Shown here piece after piece: positions 26,756 to 35,272 of a DNA stretch of 64,000 nt; within the stretch, counting starts at the first letter, position 1; each line of letters begins with the position of its first letter. Made by a program: the position numbers and the translations under genes. The DNA lies in assembly GCA_963747555.1 (NCBI GenBank), contig CAVVFZ010000002.1, positions 1 through 64,000 of the forward strand, given 5' to 3'. This stretch comes from DUZB01 sp963747555. Its GTDB lineage: Bacteria > Desulfobacterota > DSM-4660 > Desulfatiglandales > Desulfatiglandaceae. The notes beneath the pieces are model-generated. The model had not been told where the DNA came from, made no database searches, and was given only the letters and a program-made list of their open reading frames with translations.

Positions 26756-27475
26756 GGTTTGTCTCCATTTTTAAAAAATAACGATCCTTTTTCACAGCCT
26801 GATAACCATACGGAAAACAGAGTGTCCGTCAGGGTATGAATCGGCCTGAGCGTTCACATTCATTCAGCCCTTTCAGCATGATACAACAAGCTTCAATGCT
26901 GAGCCGCAAGGGCGTAAATCCCATCGATCAGCCAAAAAAGCTGAAAGACAAAACCCTTTCGATGACGCAGCGGACTACACGCTAAACTCATTTATTTGAG
27001 TTTCAGAGAAGGTTCCTCAGTAGAGTCGTTTCGAAGTCGATTCAGATATCCGGTCTTTGCCGAATCCCCCACAAGGCAGGAAATTTGTTCTTTAAGACCT
27101 ATCACCTTAACATTTTTCTTCTCAAAGTCAAGTATGTTTGTCAAATTCCGACAATTCTCACTTTGGTTTTTTGCCTAAAACCGGCCATGGGGGTCTGTCT
27201 CAAAACGGCGCCAAAATCGATTGGTCATTCCATAGCACGGCGGTAAAGCTTCAAAATTTGTCTAATATCAGGAACTTGTAGAAGGAATCCTGTGCAAAAA
27301 CCGTCTTACCGCCTGTTGTGTAATGTGAAAATGGTATTATGCCTCTGCAAAAGGTGTCCGAAGCCGACTATTGGCGCCATTTCGAGACAGACCCCCATGG
27401 CCTCAGATTACAGAAAATCCAAAATGAGAATTGCTGGTCAAATTCCGACAATTTTTAACCCAGCTTGTTTTTCGC
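26756..27475. other. 720-base rho-rluD gap carrying repeats, no confident gene
   Basis: No protein is recognised. The segment holds the MITE-like element described separately, flanked by nested repeats: GTCAAATTCCGACAATT occurs directly at 27140-27156 and 27437-27453. CAATTCTCACTTTGG (27152-27166) has an inverted partner at 27419-27433 (14 of 15 match). A 7-base stem AAACTCA/TGAGTTT lies at 26984-27003. A 50-codon minus-strand frame at 26992-27144 opens with TTG inside the first repeat; support is weak. Confidence 0.5.
27185..27400. mobile_element. MITE-like element with 30-base terminal inverted repeats
   Basis: The 216-base segment starts and ends with inverted copies of a 30-base sequence beginning CCATGGGGGTCTGTCTC (27185-27214 and 27371-27400; 27 of 30 positions match). 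The interior has no open frame of note. Clean long terminal repeats without a transposase suggest a non-autonomous transposable element in the gap upstream of rho. Confidence 0.6.
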
Positions 27476-28423
27476 TTACCCCGTCCTCAGCGCATCCAGC
27501 ACCTGTACCATATCCTCTGGCAGAGGGCTTTCAAACTCCATGAATTGGTTGCTTTCCGGGTGGGTGAAACCCAGGCGAAAGGAATGGAGCATCTGTCTAT
27601 GCACATCGCAGGAGAAACGCCTACCCACAGAGAAAGTCCTTTTCCACCAGTTGGGTCCATGTCCGTAGATGGAATCGCCGGCCAGAGGATGTCCAATATG
27701 AGACAGATGCACGCGAATCTGGTGTGTCCTGCCTGTTTTGAGTAAAACCGACAGGAAGGAAAAACCGGCATCAAATTCCTCGACCATCCGCCACCTGGTG
27801 ATGGCGTGCCTTCCCCCGGTGGAAACGACAGCCATTTTTTTCCTTTTGACCGGGTGCCGACCAATAGGAAGATTAACCTCGCCAGCACGGGTTTTCATTC
27901 TTCCGTGTACAATGGCCGCATACTCCTTTCTGACGGCGCCCGATTTAAACTGCCGGGCAAGAGACAGGTGTGCGTTATCATTTTTTGCGGCCACCAGAAG
28001 ACCGGATGTATCCTTGTCCAGCCTGTGTACGATTCCCGGTCTGAGCTCTCCTCCAATACCTGAAAGATCGGTGCAGTGCTTGAGCAATCCGTGGACCAGT
28101 GTTCCCTCTGAATGGCCGGGGGCCGGGTGGACAACGACCCCTGCGGGCTTTGACACGACGACCAGAAATTTATCCTCATAAATTACAGAAAAATTCACCG
28201 CTTGCGGAACCAGGTTTACGGGCGTTGGAGGCGGAACGGTGATGTCGATTTTATCCCCGCTTTTAAGACGCCGGCTTGGCTTGGATAACTGTCCGTTTAC
28301 TTGAACATGTCCATCCCTTATCAAGGACTGTATCCTGGACCGCGACAGTGCGGATTCCTTCAATGAGAGGAAAAGATCCAGCCTGACATCGTTCATACTC
28401 TCAGGCAACACAAAAAGCGACAA
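27476..28423 (-). CDS. rluD: 23S rRNA pseudouridine synthase, RluD family
   Basis: Isomerises uridines in helix 69 of 23S rRNA. The 315-residue protein has an N-terminal S4 domain (RLDLFLSLKESALSRSRIQS) and the catalytic-domain motifs VVSKPAGVVVHPAPGH, GIVHRLDKDTSGLLVAAK with the catalytic Asp, and LKTGRTHQIRVHLSHIGHP. RluD is preferred to RluC by overall layout; exact target uridines are inferred. Confidence 0.88.
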   Translation of the reverse strand: MSLFVLPESMNDVRLDLFLSLKESALSRSRIQSLIRDGHVQVNGQLSKPSRRLKSGDKIDITVPPPTPVNLVPQAVNFSVIYEDKFLVVVSKPAGVVVHPAPGHSEGTLVHGLLKHCTDLSGIGGELRPGIVHRLDKDTSGLLVAAKNDNAHLSLARQFKSGAVRKEYAAIVHGRMKTRAGEVNLPIGRHPVKRKKMAVVSTGGRHAITRWRMVEEFDAGFSFLSVLLKTGRTHQIRVHLSHIGHPLAGDSIYGHGPNWWKRTFSVGRRFSCDVHRQMLHSFRLGFTHPESNQFMEFESPLPEDMVQVLDALRTG

Positions 28424-28748
28424 TCTTTCTCCACAGTCAAACGCGCTGAAGGATGATGCCGGGCGTAGCCGGTAAAAATGGCTGAAGGGTATTCAACAGC
28501 GAAGAAGCGAACAGGTTTAGCATGGCAAAAGGTTGGGAAAATGATCAAAAAGGAACGATTGGTCCGTGAGGCGAGAATGCCATCAGATAACCGGGATAAC
28601 TGGGGCGCCAATGGGAATAAGAGGCACGCTGGAATTTACCACACAGGACCGATTCCCCTTGATCCCGTCCTGTCCTTTCTAAAAGCGAATCACACCGCAT
28701 GCATAACAACTGAGGTCTTGACCTAATAAACGGGCAGTCGATCGGTGC
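28424..28748. other. 325-base gap between rluD and carD, nothing recognised
   Basis: No tRNA, small RNA motif or conserved frame is seen on either strand. Short frames across it have no ribosome site. It should contain the leader and promoter of rluD and the end of carD transcripts, but no clear -35/-10 pair or terminator stands out. Confidence 0.4.
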
Positions 28749-29228
28749 TCAGGCAAAAAAACCATCCAGATCTTTTTCAATCACTGATTCATCTACCTGT
28801 CTGGCCAGGGAAATCTCTTTTACCAGCAGGGTCCTCGCTGTTTCCAACATCTTCTTTTCACCAAAAGAAAGTTCCTTTTCGACTGAAAGGATCAATAGAT
28901 CGCGATACACTTCAGCAACTTCAAATACGGAACCGGTCTTGATTTTATCCATATATTCCCGATATCGGCGATTCCATGTCTGATTATCGAGGGTCACATC
29001 CCGATCCTTTAAAATGGAGTAAAGCCTGGGAATCTCGGCCTCCTCTATAATATCTCGCAAGCCCACATTATCAACGTTGCTGGTAGGTATCATTATGATC
29101 ATGTTATTGTCGAGAATTCGCATGACATAAAATTCCTGCCTGCACCCGGAAATATCCCGGCACTCAATTCTCTCAATAATACCGACTCCATGCGCAGGAT
29201 AAACTGCCAAAGCTCCCACCTGGAACAT
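28749..29228 (-). CDS. CarD/CdnL family RNA polymerase-binding regulator
   Basis: Binds the beta subunit of RNA polymerase and stabilises open complexes at rRNA and other promoters. The 159-residue protein has the RNAP-interaction start FQVGALAVYPAHGVGIIERI and a helical C-terminal DNA-binding part (TWNRRYREYMDKIKTGSVFE, then VEKELSFGEKKMLETARTLL). Length and motifs match CdnL. It lies upstream of rluD in the same direction. Confidence 0.9.
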   Translation of the reverse strand: MFQVGALAVYPAHGVGIIERIECRDISGCRQEFYVMRILDNNMIIMIPTSNVDNVGLRDIIEEAEIPRLYSILKDRDVTLDNQTWNRRYREYMDKIKTGSVFEVAEVYRDLLILSVEKELSFGEKKMLETARTLLVKEISLARQVDESVIEKDLDGFFA

Positions 29229-29483
29229 CTATACCTCCAATCCATAGGCTATTACACGGCGTCCCATCTGAAACCATGGAATCAACAATGGCCGCGCTTA
29301 CAGTGCAATCTCTCCGCCGTTGTGAGATCCGATTCCACTTTGCACAATCCGTCAAAATGTCGGGTGCCCAGACAGGAAATGAACGGACGGCTCAGGCCCA
29401 TGGTTCCGTTGAGAAACTCCTTCGCGGATCACGGGCCTTCGCCATCTCATCACAGTTTATAAAAGTTCATTCAAACCAAAGCC

Positions 29484-31565
29484 TTACCAATTCACTAGAA
29501 TACCTACGTGAGGCAAAACCGGCGCAATAACCAGGGAAACCACGGACATCAACTTGATCAGGATGTTCATGGCGGGACCGGAGGTGTCCTTGAACGGATC
29601 GCCTACGGTATCCCCGACTACTGCCGCTTTGTGGTTGTTGGAACCCTTTCCACCAAAATGCCCTTCTTCGATATACTTCTTGGCATTATCCCAGGCCCCT
29701 CCACCATTGGACATAAACAGGGCCAGAAAGGCACCCACTACGGTTGCGCCGAGAAGCATTCCGCCCAGTGTTTCAGCGCCAAGCAGAAATCCTACGAGAA
29801 CCGGAGTCAACACGGCTACCAGCCCCGGCAAGACCATTTCCTTGAGGGCGGCGGTAGTGGCAATAGCCACGCAGGTCGCCGAGTCAGGTTTGACGCCTTC
29901 TTTTCCTTCCAGCAGACCGGGGATTTCCCGGAACTGGCGCCTGATTTCTTCCACGATGGCAAAAGCCGCCTTGCCCACGGACGTCATGGTCAGAGCAGCA
30001 CAGGTCATGGGAACCATTCCGCCGATAAAAAGACCGATAACCACCATAGGATTATCTATAAGAACCTGTTTCAGCCCGGCAGCCTGGGTAAAGGCCACAA
30101 AAAGCGCCAGGGCGGTCAAGGCCGCGGAGCCGATGGCAAATCCCTTTCCGATGGCTGCAGTGGTATTGCCAAGGGCATCCAGACTGTCCGTAATCTTCCT
30201 GGTTTCCGGCCCAAGACCCGCCATCTCTGAAATACCACCGGCATTGTCAGCAATGGGTCCATACGCATCCACCGTCATGGTAGCTCCAACCGTGGCAAGC
30301 ATGCCTACCGCGGAAAGACCGATTCCATAAATTCCAGCTGAGTGATAGCCGACAAAGGTTGCCACACAGATACCGAGGATCGGAAGCCACGTGGACTGCA
30401 TGCCGACGGCCAGACCCGCAATAATCACCGTCGCGGCGCCGGTCTCGCTCTGACCGGCAATCCGTTTCACCGGAGGCCCTGAAGTGTAGTATTCGGCCAG
30501 GAGCCCGATGGCGATACCGCAGAGGAGCCCCGAGAAGATCGCCCAGAAAGCACCCATGGGCATGCCAAGACCTTTGGTTACAGCGATAGTCAGGATGACA
30601 AAGATGATCGCAGCTACGAAGGTGGTATACCGGAGGGCGCCGGCAGGACTGCCTTTCTGGAAGATCTTGATGGAAAAGACGCCCGCAAAAGAGCTAAGCA
30701 GGCCTATCATGATAACCAGAATCGGCATGGCCATATATTTCAATTTGATGGCTGTTGCATCAAGGCCTTGAAGAATGGGGAATTCCTTTACAAATGCACC
30801 AAGGGTCTCCGGGGTATTGATGGCCAAGGTGGCGGCAATGGCAATCGTTGCAATGACGGATCCCACGAAGGACTCAAAAATATCCGCACCCATACCGGCA
30901 ATATCACCCACGTTGTCGCCAACGTTATCGGCAATAACACCGGGGTTTCTCGGATCATCCTCCGGAATGCCCGCCTCAACCTTTCCTACCAGGTCGGCGC
31001 CCACATCCGCCGCCTTGGTATACACACCGCCGCCCACACGGGCAAACAGAGCGATGGAACTTGCGCCCATGGCAAAACCGTTGATATACTGAGCGGTTTC
31101 AGGGTTTCCGCCGTAAATCCAGAACCAGAACCCCAGACCGAGGAGCCCGAGACCTGCAACCGCCAGCCCCATGACGGAACCGGAGAAGTAAGAGACGTTC
31201 AGGGCTTTGGCCTGGCCTGACTTATTTGCGGCCTCCGCAGTCCTGGAATTTCCCCTGGTAGCCGCCGTCATACCGGAAAATCCGGCCGCCATGGAACAAA
31301 GAGCGCCGGTGACAAAGCAGATCGCCGTCTTCCATGCGATCCCCCAACCCAATAGGATAAAGACGATGCCGATAAAGATGATAAGTACGGAATATTCTTT
31401 CTTCAAAAAAGCCATGGCGCCTGTGTGGATAGCATCCTCAAGCTCTTGCATTAAAGGAGTTCCATTAGGCTGTTTCTTCACATAACCGTAGATCAACCAG
31501 GCTATAATGAGACTTAAAATCCCGATAAAGGGCGCCAGTTTCGTTAATCCAATCATTAGTTTCAT
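29484..31565 (-). CDS. hppA: Membrane-bound ion-pumping pyrophosphatase
   Basis: Integral membrane pump of 693 residues with about 16 helices that couples PPi hydrolysis to H+ or Na+ export. The substrate loop KAADVGADLVGKVEAGIPED and DNVGDNVGDIAGMGADIFES are canonical, and a second acidic cluster lies in DTVGDPFKDTSGPAMNI. GNTTAAIGKG, with Ala rather than Lys after GNTT, is the signature of the K+-dependent subgroup. Whether it moves Na+ or H+ cannot be decided from these motifs alone. It recycles PPi from biosynthesis and acyl-CoA activation, fitting the fatty-acid degradation genes nearby. Overlaps pth by four bases. Confidence 0.95.
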   Translation of the reverse strand: MKLMIGLTKLAPFIGILSLIIAWLIYGYVKKQPNGTPLMQELEDAIHTGAMAFLKKEYSVLIIFIGIVFILLGWGIAWKTAICFVTGALCSMAAGFSGMTAATRGNSRTAEAANKSGQAKALNVSYFSGSVMGLAVAGLGLLGLGFWFWIYGGNPETAQYINGFAMGASSIALFARVGGGVYTKAADVGADLVGKVEAGIPEDDPRNPGVIADNVGDNVGDIAGMGADIFESFVGSVIATIAIAATLAINTPETLGAFVKEFPILQGLDATAIKLKYMAMPILVIMIGLLSSFAGVFSIKIFQKGSPAGALRYTTFVAAIIFVILTIAVTKGLGMPMGAFWAIFSGLLCGIAIGLLAEYYTSGPPVKRIAGQSETGAATVIIAGLAVGMQSTWLPILGICVATFVGYHSAGIYGIGLSAVGMLATVGATMTVDAYGPIADNAGGISEMAGLGPETRKITDSLDALGNTTAAIGKGFAIGSAALTALALFVAFTQAAGLKQVLIDNPMVVIGLFIGGMVPMTCAALTMTSVGKAAFAIVEEIRRQFREIPGLLEGKEGVKPDSATCVAIATTAALKEMVLPGLVAVLTPVLVGFLLGAETLGGMLLGATVVGAFLALFMSNGGGAWDNAKKYIEEGHFGGKGSNNHKAAVVGDTVGDPFKDTSGPAMNILIKLMSVVSLVIAPVLPHVGILVNW

Positions 31566-32146
31566 TCCTCCTTATTTGTTAAGCTTAGGCAATTGAATTG
31601 ATTCATTGCCTTTTCAACCCCCTCCAAAACAAACATTTCACACGCACTGACCGCTGCCCGAATTACATTGTGAAAAATCTCTCTTTCATCCATATAAAAG
31701 GGAGCAAGGACATAATCCTCCACGGCTTCTCCGTATTGGGGACGTCCAATACCCAATTTGATCCGAGCAAAATCTTTACTGTGCAGATGGCGGATAATGG
31801 ATTCAATTCCCTTGTGTCCTCCAGGTCCTCCACCCCTGACGACTTTGACTCTGCCCACAGGCAGGTCCAGGTCATCGTGAACTACCAAAATCCTTTCCAT
31901 TTCCAGGCCATAACGTTCAACACAAGCCTCTACAGATTCTCCGCTGCGATTCATATAGGTGGTAGGACACAGAAGCAGGACGCTTTTTCCGTTTACCTTG
32001 GCCTCGATGTTTCTTGGTGGCAACCCAGAGCCGGCGAGATCCGCTTTCAGTTTTCCGCCCCATGATTCAACGACCATGAAACCAGCATTGTGTCTTGTGT
32101 CTCTGTACTGTGAACCTGGATTTCCGAGTCCAACTACCAAGTACAA
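31562..32146 (-). CDS. pth: Peptidyl-tRNA hydrolase
   Basis: Frees tRNA from peptidyl-tRNA that dropped off ribosomes. Motifs are VVGLGNPGSQYRDTRHNAGF (catalytic His in RHNAG), CPTTYMNRSGESV, VVHDDLDLPVGRVKV and GGPGGHKGIESII. Family similarity starts at LYLVVGLGNPG. TTG at 32146 is chosen and gives 194 residues, the E. coli length; the ATG at 32224 would overlap rplY. The start is uncertain because the strong GGAGGTGA lies about 16 bases upstream. Confidence 0.92.
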   Translation of the reverse strand: MYLVVGLGNPGSQYRDTRHNAGFMVVESWGGKLKADLAGSGLPPRNIEAKVNGKSVLLLCPTTYMNRSGESVEACVERYGLEMERILVVHDDLDLPVGRVKVVRGGGPGGHKGIESIIRHLHSKDFARIKLGIGRPQYGEAVEDYVLAPFYMDEREIFHNVIRAAVSACEMFVLEGVEKAMNQFNCLSLTNKEE

Positions 32147-32189
32147 AATCCTGCCGCGACAGTCACCTCCTTCCACTTTCACAAAATGG

Positions 32190-32837
32190 TTAATCCTTTG
32201 CTTCTTCGGAGCTCTTTCCTTCATCGGAAACAGCTTCTTCTTCCTCTTCTTCTTTTTCCGCTCCCTTCGCTAAGGCCGGCGCGGCAACGATCACAACGGT
32301 CAAATGTTCATCTTCTTCACAGGTTACCCCTTCCGGGAGATTGATATCTCTTATGTGGAGGGAATCTCCAATATCCATTCCGGAAACATCCAGTTCCAGG
32401 GAGGCGATTATTTTGTCCGGAAGGCAGGTCACGCTCAGCTGCCTCCTGATCTGTTGGAGAATTCCGCCGTCCGTCACCCCTTTGGGGGTGTTCATCAGGT
32501 GCACGGGGATGTTGATGGTGATCTTCTTATCCATGGAAATTTCATAAAAATCGGCATGGAGCAAGGTCCCTTTCAATGGATCAACCGTGTGGTCTTTCAA
32601 AATGGCCTTCTTGGTGACCGTTCCCTCATCCGTGACCATCTCAAGATCAATAATGGTGTTTTCCGTCCCACCCGATTTCAAAATACGATCGAATTCGGAT
32701 AGATTTATGGCCAGCATGGTGGATTCCGTCGAGGGGCCATAAAATATGGCGGGGATCTGTTTATTCCTTCTCAGTTGTCTGGCTGCTCCCTTTCCCGTTT
32801 CTTTTCGCACGCGCGCAGCAAGGGTGGTTTGTTGCAT
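32190..32837 (-). CDS. rplY: 50S ribosomal protein L25/general stress protein Ctc
   Basis: 5S rRNA-binding protein of the long (Ctc/TL5) form, 215 residues. The N-terminal L25 domain starts MQQTTLAARVRKETGKGAAR with RRNKQIPAIFYGP. The beta-domain region has ITINIPVHLMNTPKGVTDGG. The C-terminus is an acidic tail rich in Glu and Ala. The ATG at 32837 is preceded by TTTGGAGG; the frame is open farther upstream without similarity. Confidence 0.93.
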   Translation of the reverse strand: MQQTTLAARVRKETGKGAARQLRRNKQIPAIFYGPSTESTMLAINLSEFDRILKSGGTENTIIDLEMVTDEGTVTKKAILKDHTVDPLKGTLLHADFYEISMDKKITINIPVHLMNTPKGVTDGGILQQIRRQLSVTCLPDKIIASLELDVSGMDIGDSLHIRDINLPEGVTCEEDEHLTVVIVAAPALAKGAEKEEEEEEAVSDEGKSSEEAKD

Positions 32838-32869
32838 CAGTAACCTCCAAATAAAATTTTTCACAAAGT

Positions 32870-32896
32870 AAAAAACACCTTTAAGATAAAGGTGTT
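32870..32896 (-). terminator. Rho-independent terminator between prs and rplY
   Basis: On the minus strand AACACCTTTA, loop TCT, TAAAGGTGTT is a perfect ten-pair stem followed by a T run. It starts 8 bases past the prs stop and lies about 32 bases ahead of the rplY start, so it may also act as a read-through control point for rplY. Confidence 0.8.
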
Positions 32897-32904
32897 TCGG
32901 TTAT

Positions 32905-33846
32905 CTAAACAAAGAGCGTGCTCACAGAATCCGAGCTGTGAATGCGCTTTATGGTTTCGCCAAGAAGTTCAGCGATTGAAAGGGGAATGATTTTGCCGCA
33001 GTTTCTGGCATTTTCTCTCAAGGGGATTGTATTGGTAACCACAAGAGAATCAATGGGAGAGCTTTCGATTCTGTCCACGGCCGGCCCCGACAGGACGGCA
33101 TGGGTGCAGCATGCGTGCACTTTGATGGCGCCTCTTTCTTTTAGGGCGCGGGCCGCCTCGGTCAAAGTCCCCGCGGTATCCACCATGTCATCAAGAATAA
33201 TCGCCGTTTTGTTTTGAACTTCCCCGATGATATTCATGGCCTCAGCCACATTCGCGGCCTCGCGTCTTTTATCGATAATGGCCAGGGAAGCCGACATGCG
33301 TTTGGCAAAAGCTCTCGCTCTTTCAACGCCGCCTGCATCGGGAGACACAATAACAAGATCGTTATGAAGAATCTTTTGCATATATTTCAGCAGTACCGGA
33401 GCGGCAAATATGTTGTCCACGGGGATATTGAAATACCCCTGGATCTGTCCTGCATGAAGATCCATGGACACCACCCTATTTGCCCCTGCCACCGTAATCA
33501 GGTCGGAAACCAGTTTGGCGCTGATGGGAACTCTTGGCTTTACCTTCCGGTCTTGACGGCTGTAACCGTAGTAAGGGATAACCGCGGTGATTCTTTCGGC
33601 GGACGCCCTGCGCATGGCATCCATCATGATCAGAAGCTGCATGAGATTATCGTTCACAGGCGTGCAGGTGGATTGCAGAACAAATACATCCCGGCCTCGA
33701 ATATTCTCTCCTATCTCAACCAGGGTTTCTCCGTCACTGAATGACCTTACCACAATTTTGCCCGGTCTGATGCCTAAATAGTCACAGACCTCAAGAGTGA
33801 GTTCCGGATTGGAGCTTCCCCCAAAAAATTTAATGTCCTGTTTCAA
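32905..33846 (-). CDS. prs: Ribose-phosphate pyrophosphokinase
   Basis: Makes PRPP from ribose 5-phosphate and ATP. The 313-residue protein has FGGSSNPELTLEVCDYLGI, the ATP-binding GRDVFVLQSTCTPVNDNLMQ region with YYGYSRQDRK, the flexible-loop RREAANVAEAMNIIG, and the PRPP loop IILDDMVDTAGTLTEAA. It is separated from ispE by tRNA-Gln. Confidence 0.95.
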   Translation of the reverse strand: MKQDIKFFGGSSNPELTLEVCDYLGIRPGKIVVRSFSDGETLVEIGENIRGRDVFVLQSTCTPVNDNLMQLLIMMDAMRRASAERITAVIPYYGYSRQDRKVKPRVPISAKLVSDLITVAGANRVVSMDLHAGQIQGYFNIPVDNIFAAPVLLKYMQKILHNDLVIVSPDAGGVERARAFAKRMSASLAIIDKRREAANVAEAMNIIGEVQNKTAIILDDMVDTAGTLTEAARALKERGAIKVHACCTHAVLSGPAVDRIESSPIDSLVVTNTIPLRENARNCGKIIPLSIAELLGETIKRIHSSDSVSTLFV

Positions 33847-34844
33847 TGCGCCCTCTCATTGGCTGGGGTGGGAGGATTCGAACCTCCGAATGCGGGCTCC
33901 AAAGGCCCGTGTCTTACCGCTTGACGACACCCCATTAATCCTTCTACGGCAAAAACTTTCCCCACGTTCTTTGTCTGTAGAAACTCCTTTGCCTGAAAAC
34001 ACCTGCCCTTTGCCTGAAAAACACCGAAGACACTCGGTCCGCTGCCGGACATGAGAGTCCCATCGGCTCCCGCTTGAAGGAGAAGAGTCTTGATGGTGTC
34101 AATGACCGGGAAAGCTGGAATGGTGACTCTTTCCAGATCGTTTTCCAGCAGTCGCGCCAGTTGTGACTTCTCCCCCCTGAAATCCGGCATTATATAGTTA
34201 TGTTGATCCATTGTCAACTCTAATTCCCGAACGTCTTTCTTCGTTTTTTTTAATAAATACTTGTCAAATTCGGCATAGGCCCAGGCGGTGGATACGGCGA
34301 TCGGCGGCATCACAATCACATACCACAGATGGGGCCACTCTCGGATGGGCTCCAAAACTTCTCCAACGCCTCTGGCAAGGCAAGGACTGCCATGAAGAAA
34401 GAAAGGAACGTCCGCCCCAAGCTCAAGAGCCATTCGCGCCATCTTCTCCTCTGCAACGGGCCGGGAATACATTCCATTGAGGGCCATCAGGACACAGGCT
34501 GCGTCACTGCTTCCTCCTCCCAGGCCCGCTGCAACGGGGATGCTCTTGGTAAGATGTATCAGGAACCCTTGATCCATGCCTGTGCAGGAAGAAAAAACCT
34601 TTATCGCCTTGAAAACAAGATTGCTTTCGTCGTCGGGTACAGGGAATCCGCTGCAAATCACCCTTGTGGCATTATCTTTGGCCGGTTTCAGTTCAATGCG
34701 ATCGTAGAGGCCTACAGGGGCCATGATGGAAACAAGTTCATGGTATCCGTTCTCCCTGAGGCCTGTTATCTTGAGGCGCAGATTGAGTTTGGCGGGCGTA
34801 TGGAATATGACAGAGGGGAGACTGCTTCCAGGCTTCAAGAGCAT
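33843..34844 (-). CDS. ispE: 4-diphosphocytidyl-2-C-methyl-D-erythritol kinase IspE, open through tRNA-Gln
   Basis: Kinase of the non-mevalonate isoprenoid pathway. FHTPAKLNLRLKITGLRENG starts the GHMP fold, IPVAAGLGGGSSDAACVLMA is the ATP loop, and GADGTLMSGSGPSVFGVFQA the third motif. The frame has no stop before the adjacent tRNA and runs to 33843, adding about 31 residues; a normal enzyme should end near VFAVEGL. In the +1 frame a TAA lies at 33935-33937, directly before the tRNA, so a one-base slip near the end may be present. The start at 34844 avoids overlap with the upstream gene. A 21-base tandem near-repeat (33986-34027) duplicates FQAK in frame. Confidence 0.85.
   Translation of the reverse strand: MLLKPGSSLPSVIFHTPAKLNLRLKITGLRENGYHELVSIMAPVGLYDRIELKPAKDNATRVICSGFPVPDDESNLVFKAIKVFSSCTGMDQGFLIHLTKSIPVAAGLGGGSSDAACVLMALNGMYSRPVAEEKMARMALELGADVPFFLHGSPCLARGVGEVLEPIREWPHLWYVIVMPPIAVSTAWAYAEFDKYLLKKTKKDVRELELTMDQHNYIMPDFRGEKSQLARLLENDLERVTIPAFPVIDTIKTLLLQAGADGTLMSGSGPSVFGVFQAKGRCFQAKEFLQTKNVGKVFAVEGLMGCRQAVRHGPLEPAFGGSNPPTPANERAH
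33860..33934 (-). tRNA. tRNA-Gln, anticodon TTG
   Basis: A 75-nt cloverleaf on the minus strand. The acceptor TGGGGTG pairs with CACCCCA, the discriminator is G and CCA is encoded. The anticodon stem CGGGC/GCCCG closes the loop CTTTGGA with anticodon TTG. The T arm is GGAGG TTCGAAT CCTCC. It lies between ispE and prs, and the ispE reading frame as written runs straight through it. Confidence 0.95.
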
Positions 34845-34849
34845 GAAGA

Positions 34850-35263
34850 TCACCGGGCTTTTACGAACCGCCATCTGAGGTCGGTCAGGACATTTTCAAC
34901 GAATAACCCCTCCTCCTTGGACAGGTTTCCTTTGGTTTTTTCCTTCAGCATGGCAATGGTGTCTATGCCGTGTTTGGCCAAGGGAAGATCTTTGGTTTTC
35001 TCTCCGGTCTGAGGATCCGGGATTTCACCGAGATGAAAAAGAACGGATGAACTCAGACTCAGGATCAGGGAGGAAAAATTGACTTCCGGCAGGGGAGATG
35101 ATTCCTCTCGCTTTTGTGCCGGCGGTTCTTTCGGTTTCTTCGCTACCTTTTGCGGCTTTTCCGAGCCTTTCTCCGGTTTCTCCGCTTGTTCGGATTTCAA
35201 CGTGCCGTTTTCTCCAAAGGAGCGTCTGTCTTTTACTGTGAATCCCTTTTCTTCTTCGGTCAT
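34850..35263 (-). CDS. DUF1844 domain protein
   Basis: A 137-residue protein. Residues about 1-60 are a charged low-complexity Lys/Pro/Glu linker. The C-terminal part (FSSLILSLSSSVLFHLGEIP, then AKHGIDTIAMLKEKTKGNLS) is DUF1844, a short helical domain of unknown role often found near serA or ispE in this phylum. It lies 9 bases downstream of serA and just ahead of ispE. Confidence 0.8.
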   Translation of the reverse strand: MTEEEKGFTVKDRRSFGENGTLKSEQAEKPEKGSEKPQKVAKKPKEPPAQKREESSPLPEVNFSSLILSLSSSVLFHLGEIPDPQTGEKTKDLPLAKHGIDTIAMLKEKTKGNLSKEEGLFVENVLTDLRWRFVKAR

Positions 35264-35272
35264 CTTTGACTC

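Noticed and set aside
26872..26903. TCAGCAT...ATGCTGA hairpin in the rho leader as a terminator
   Set aside because: The stem is only seven pairs with a long loop, and no T run follows on either strand.
28478..28726. 82-codon plus-strand frame between rluD and carD
   Set aside because: No ribosome site or motif; composition gives no support.
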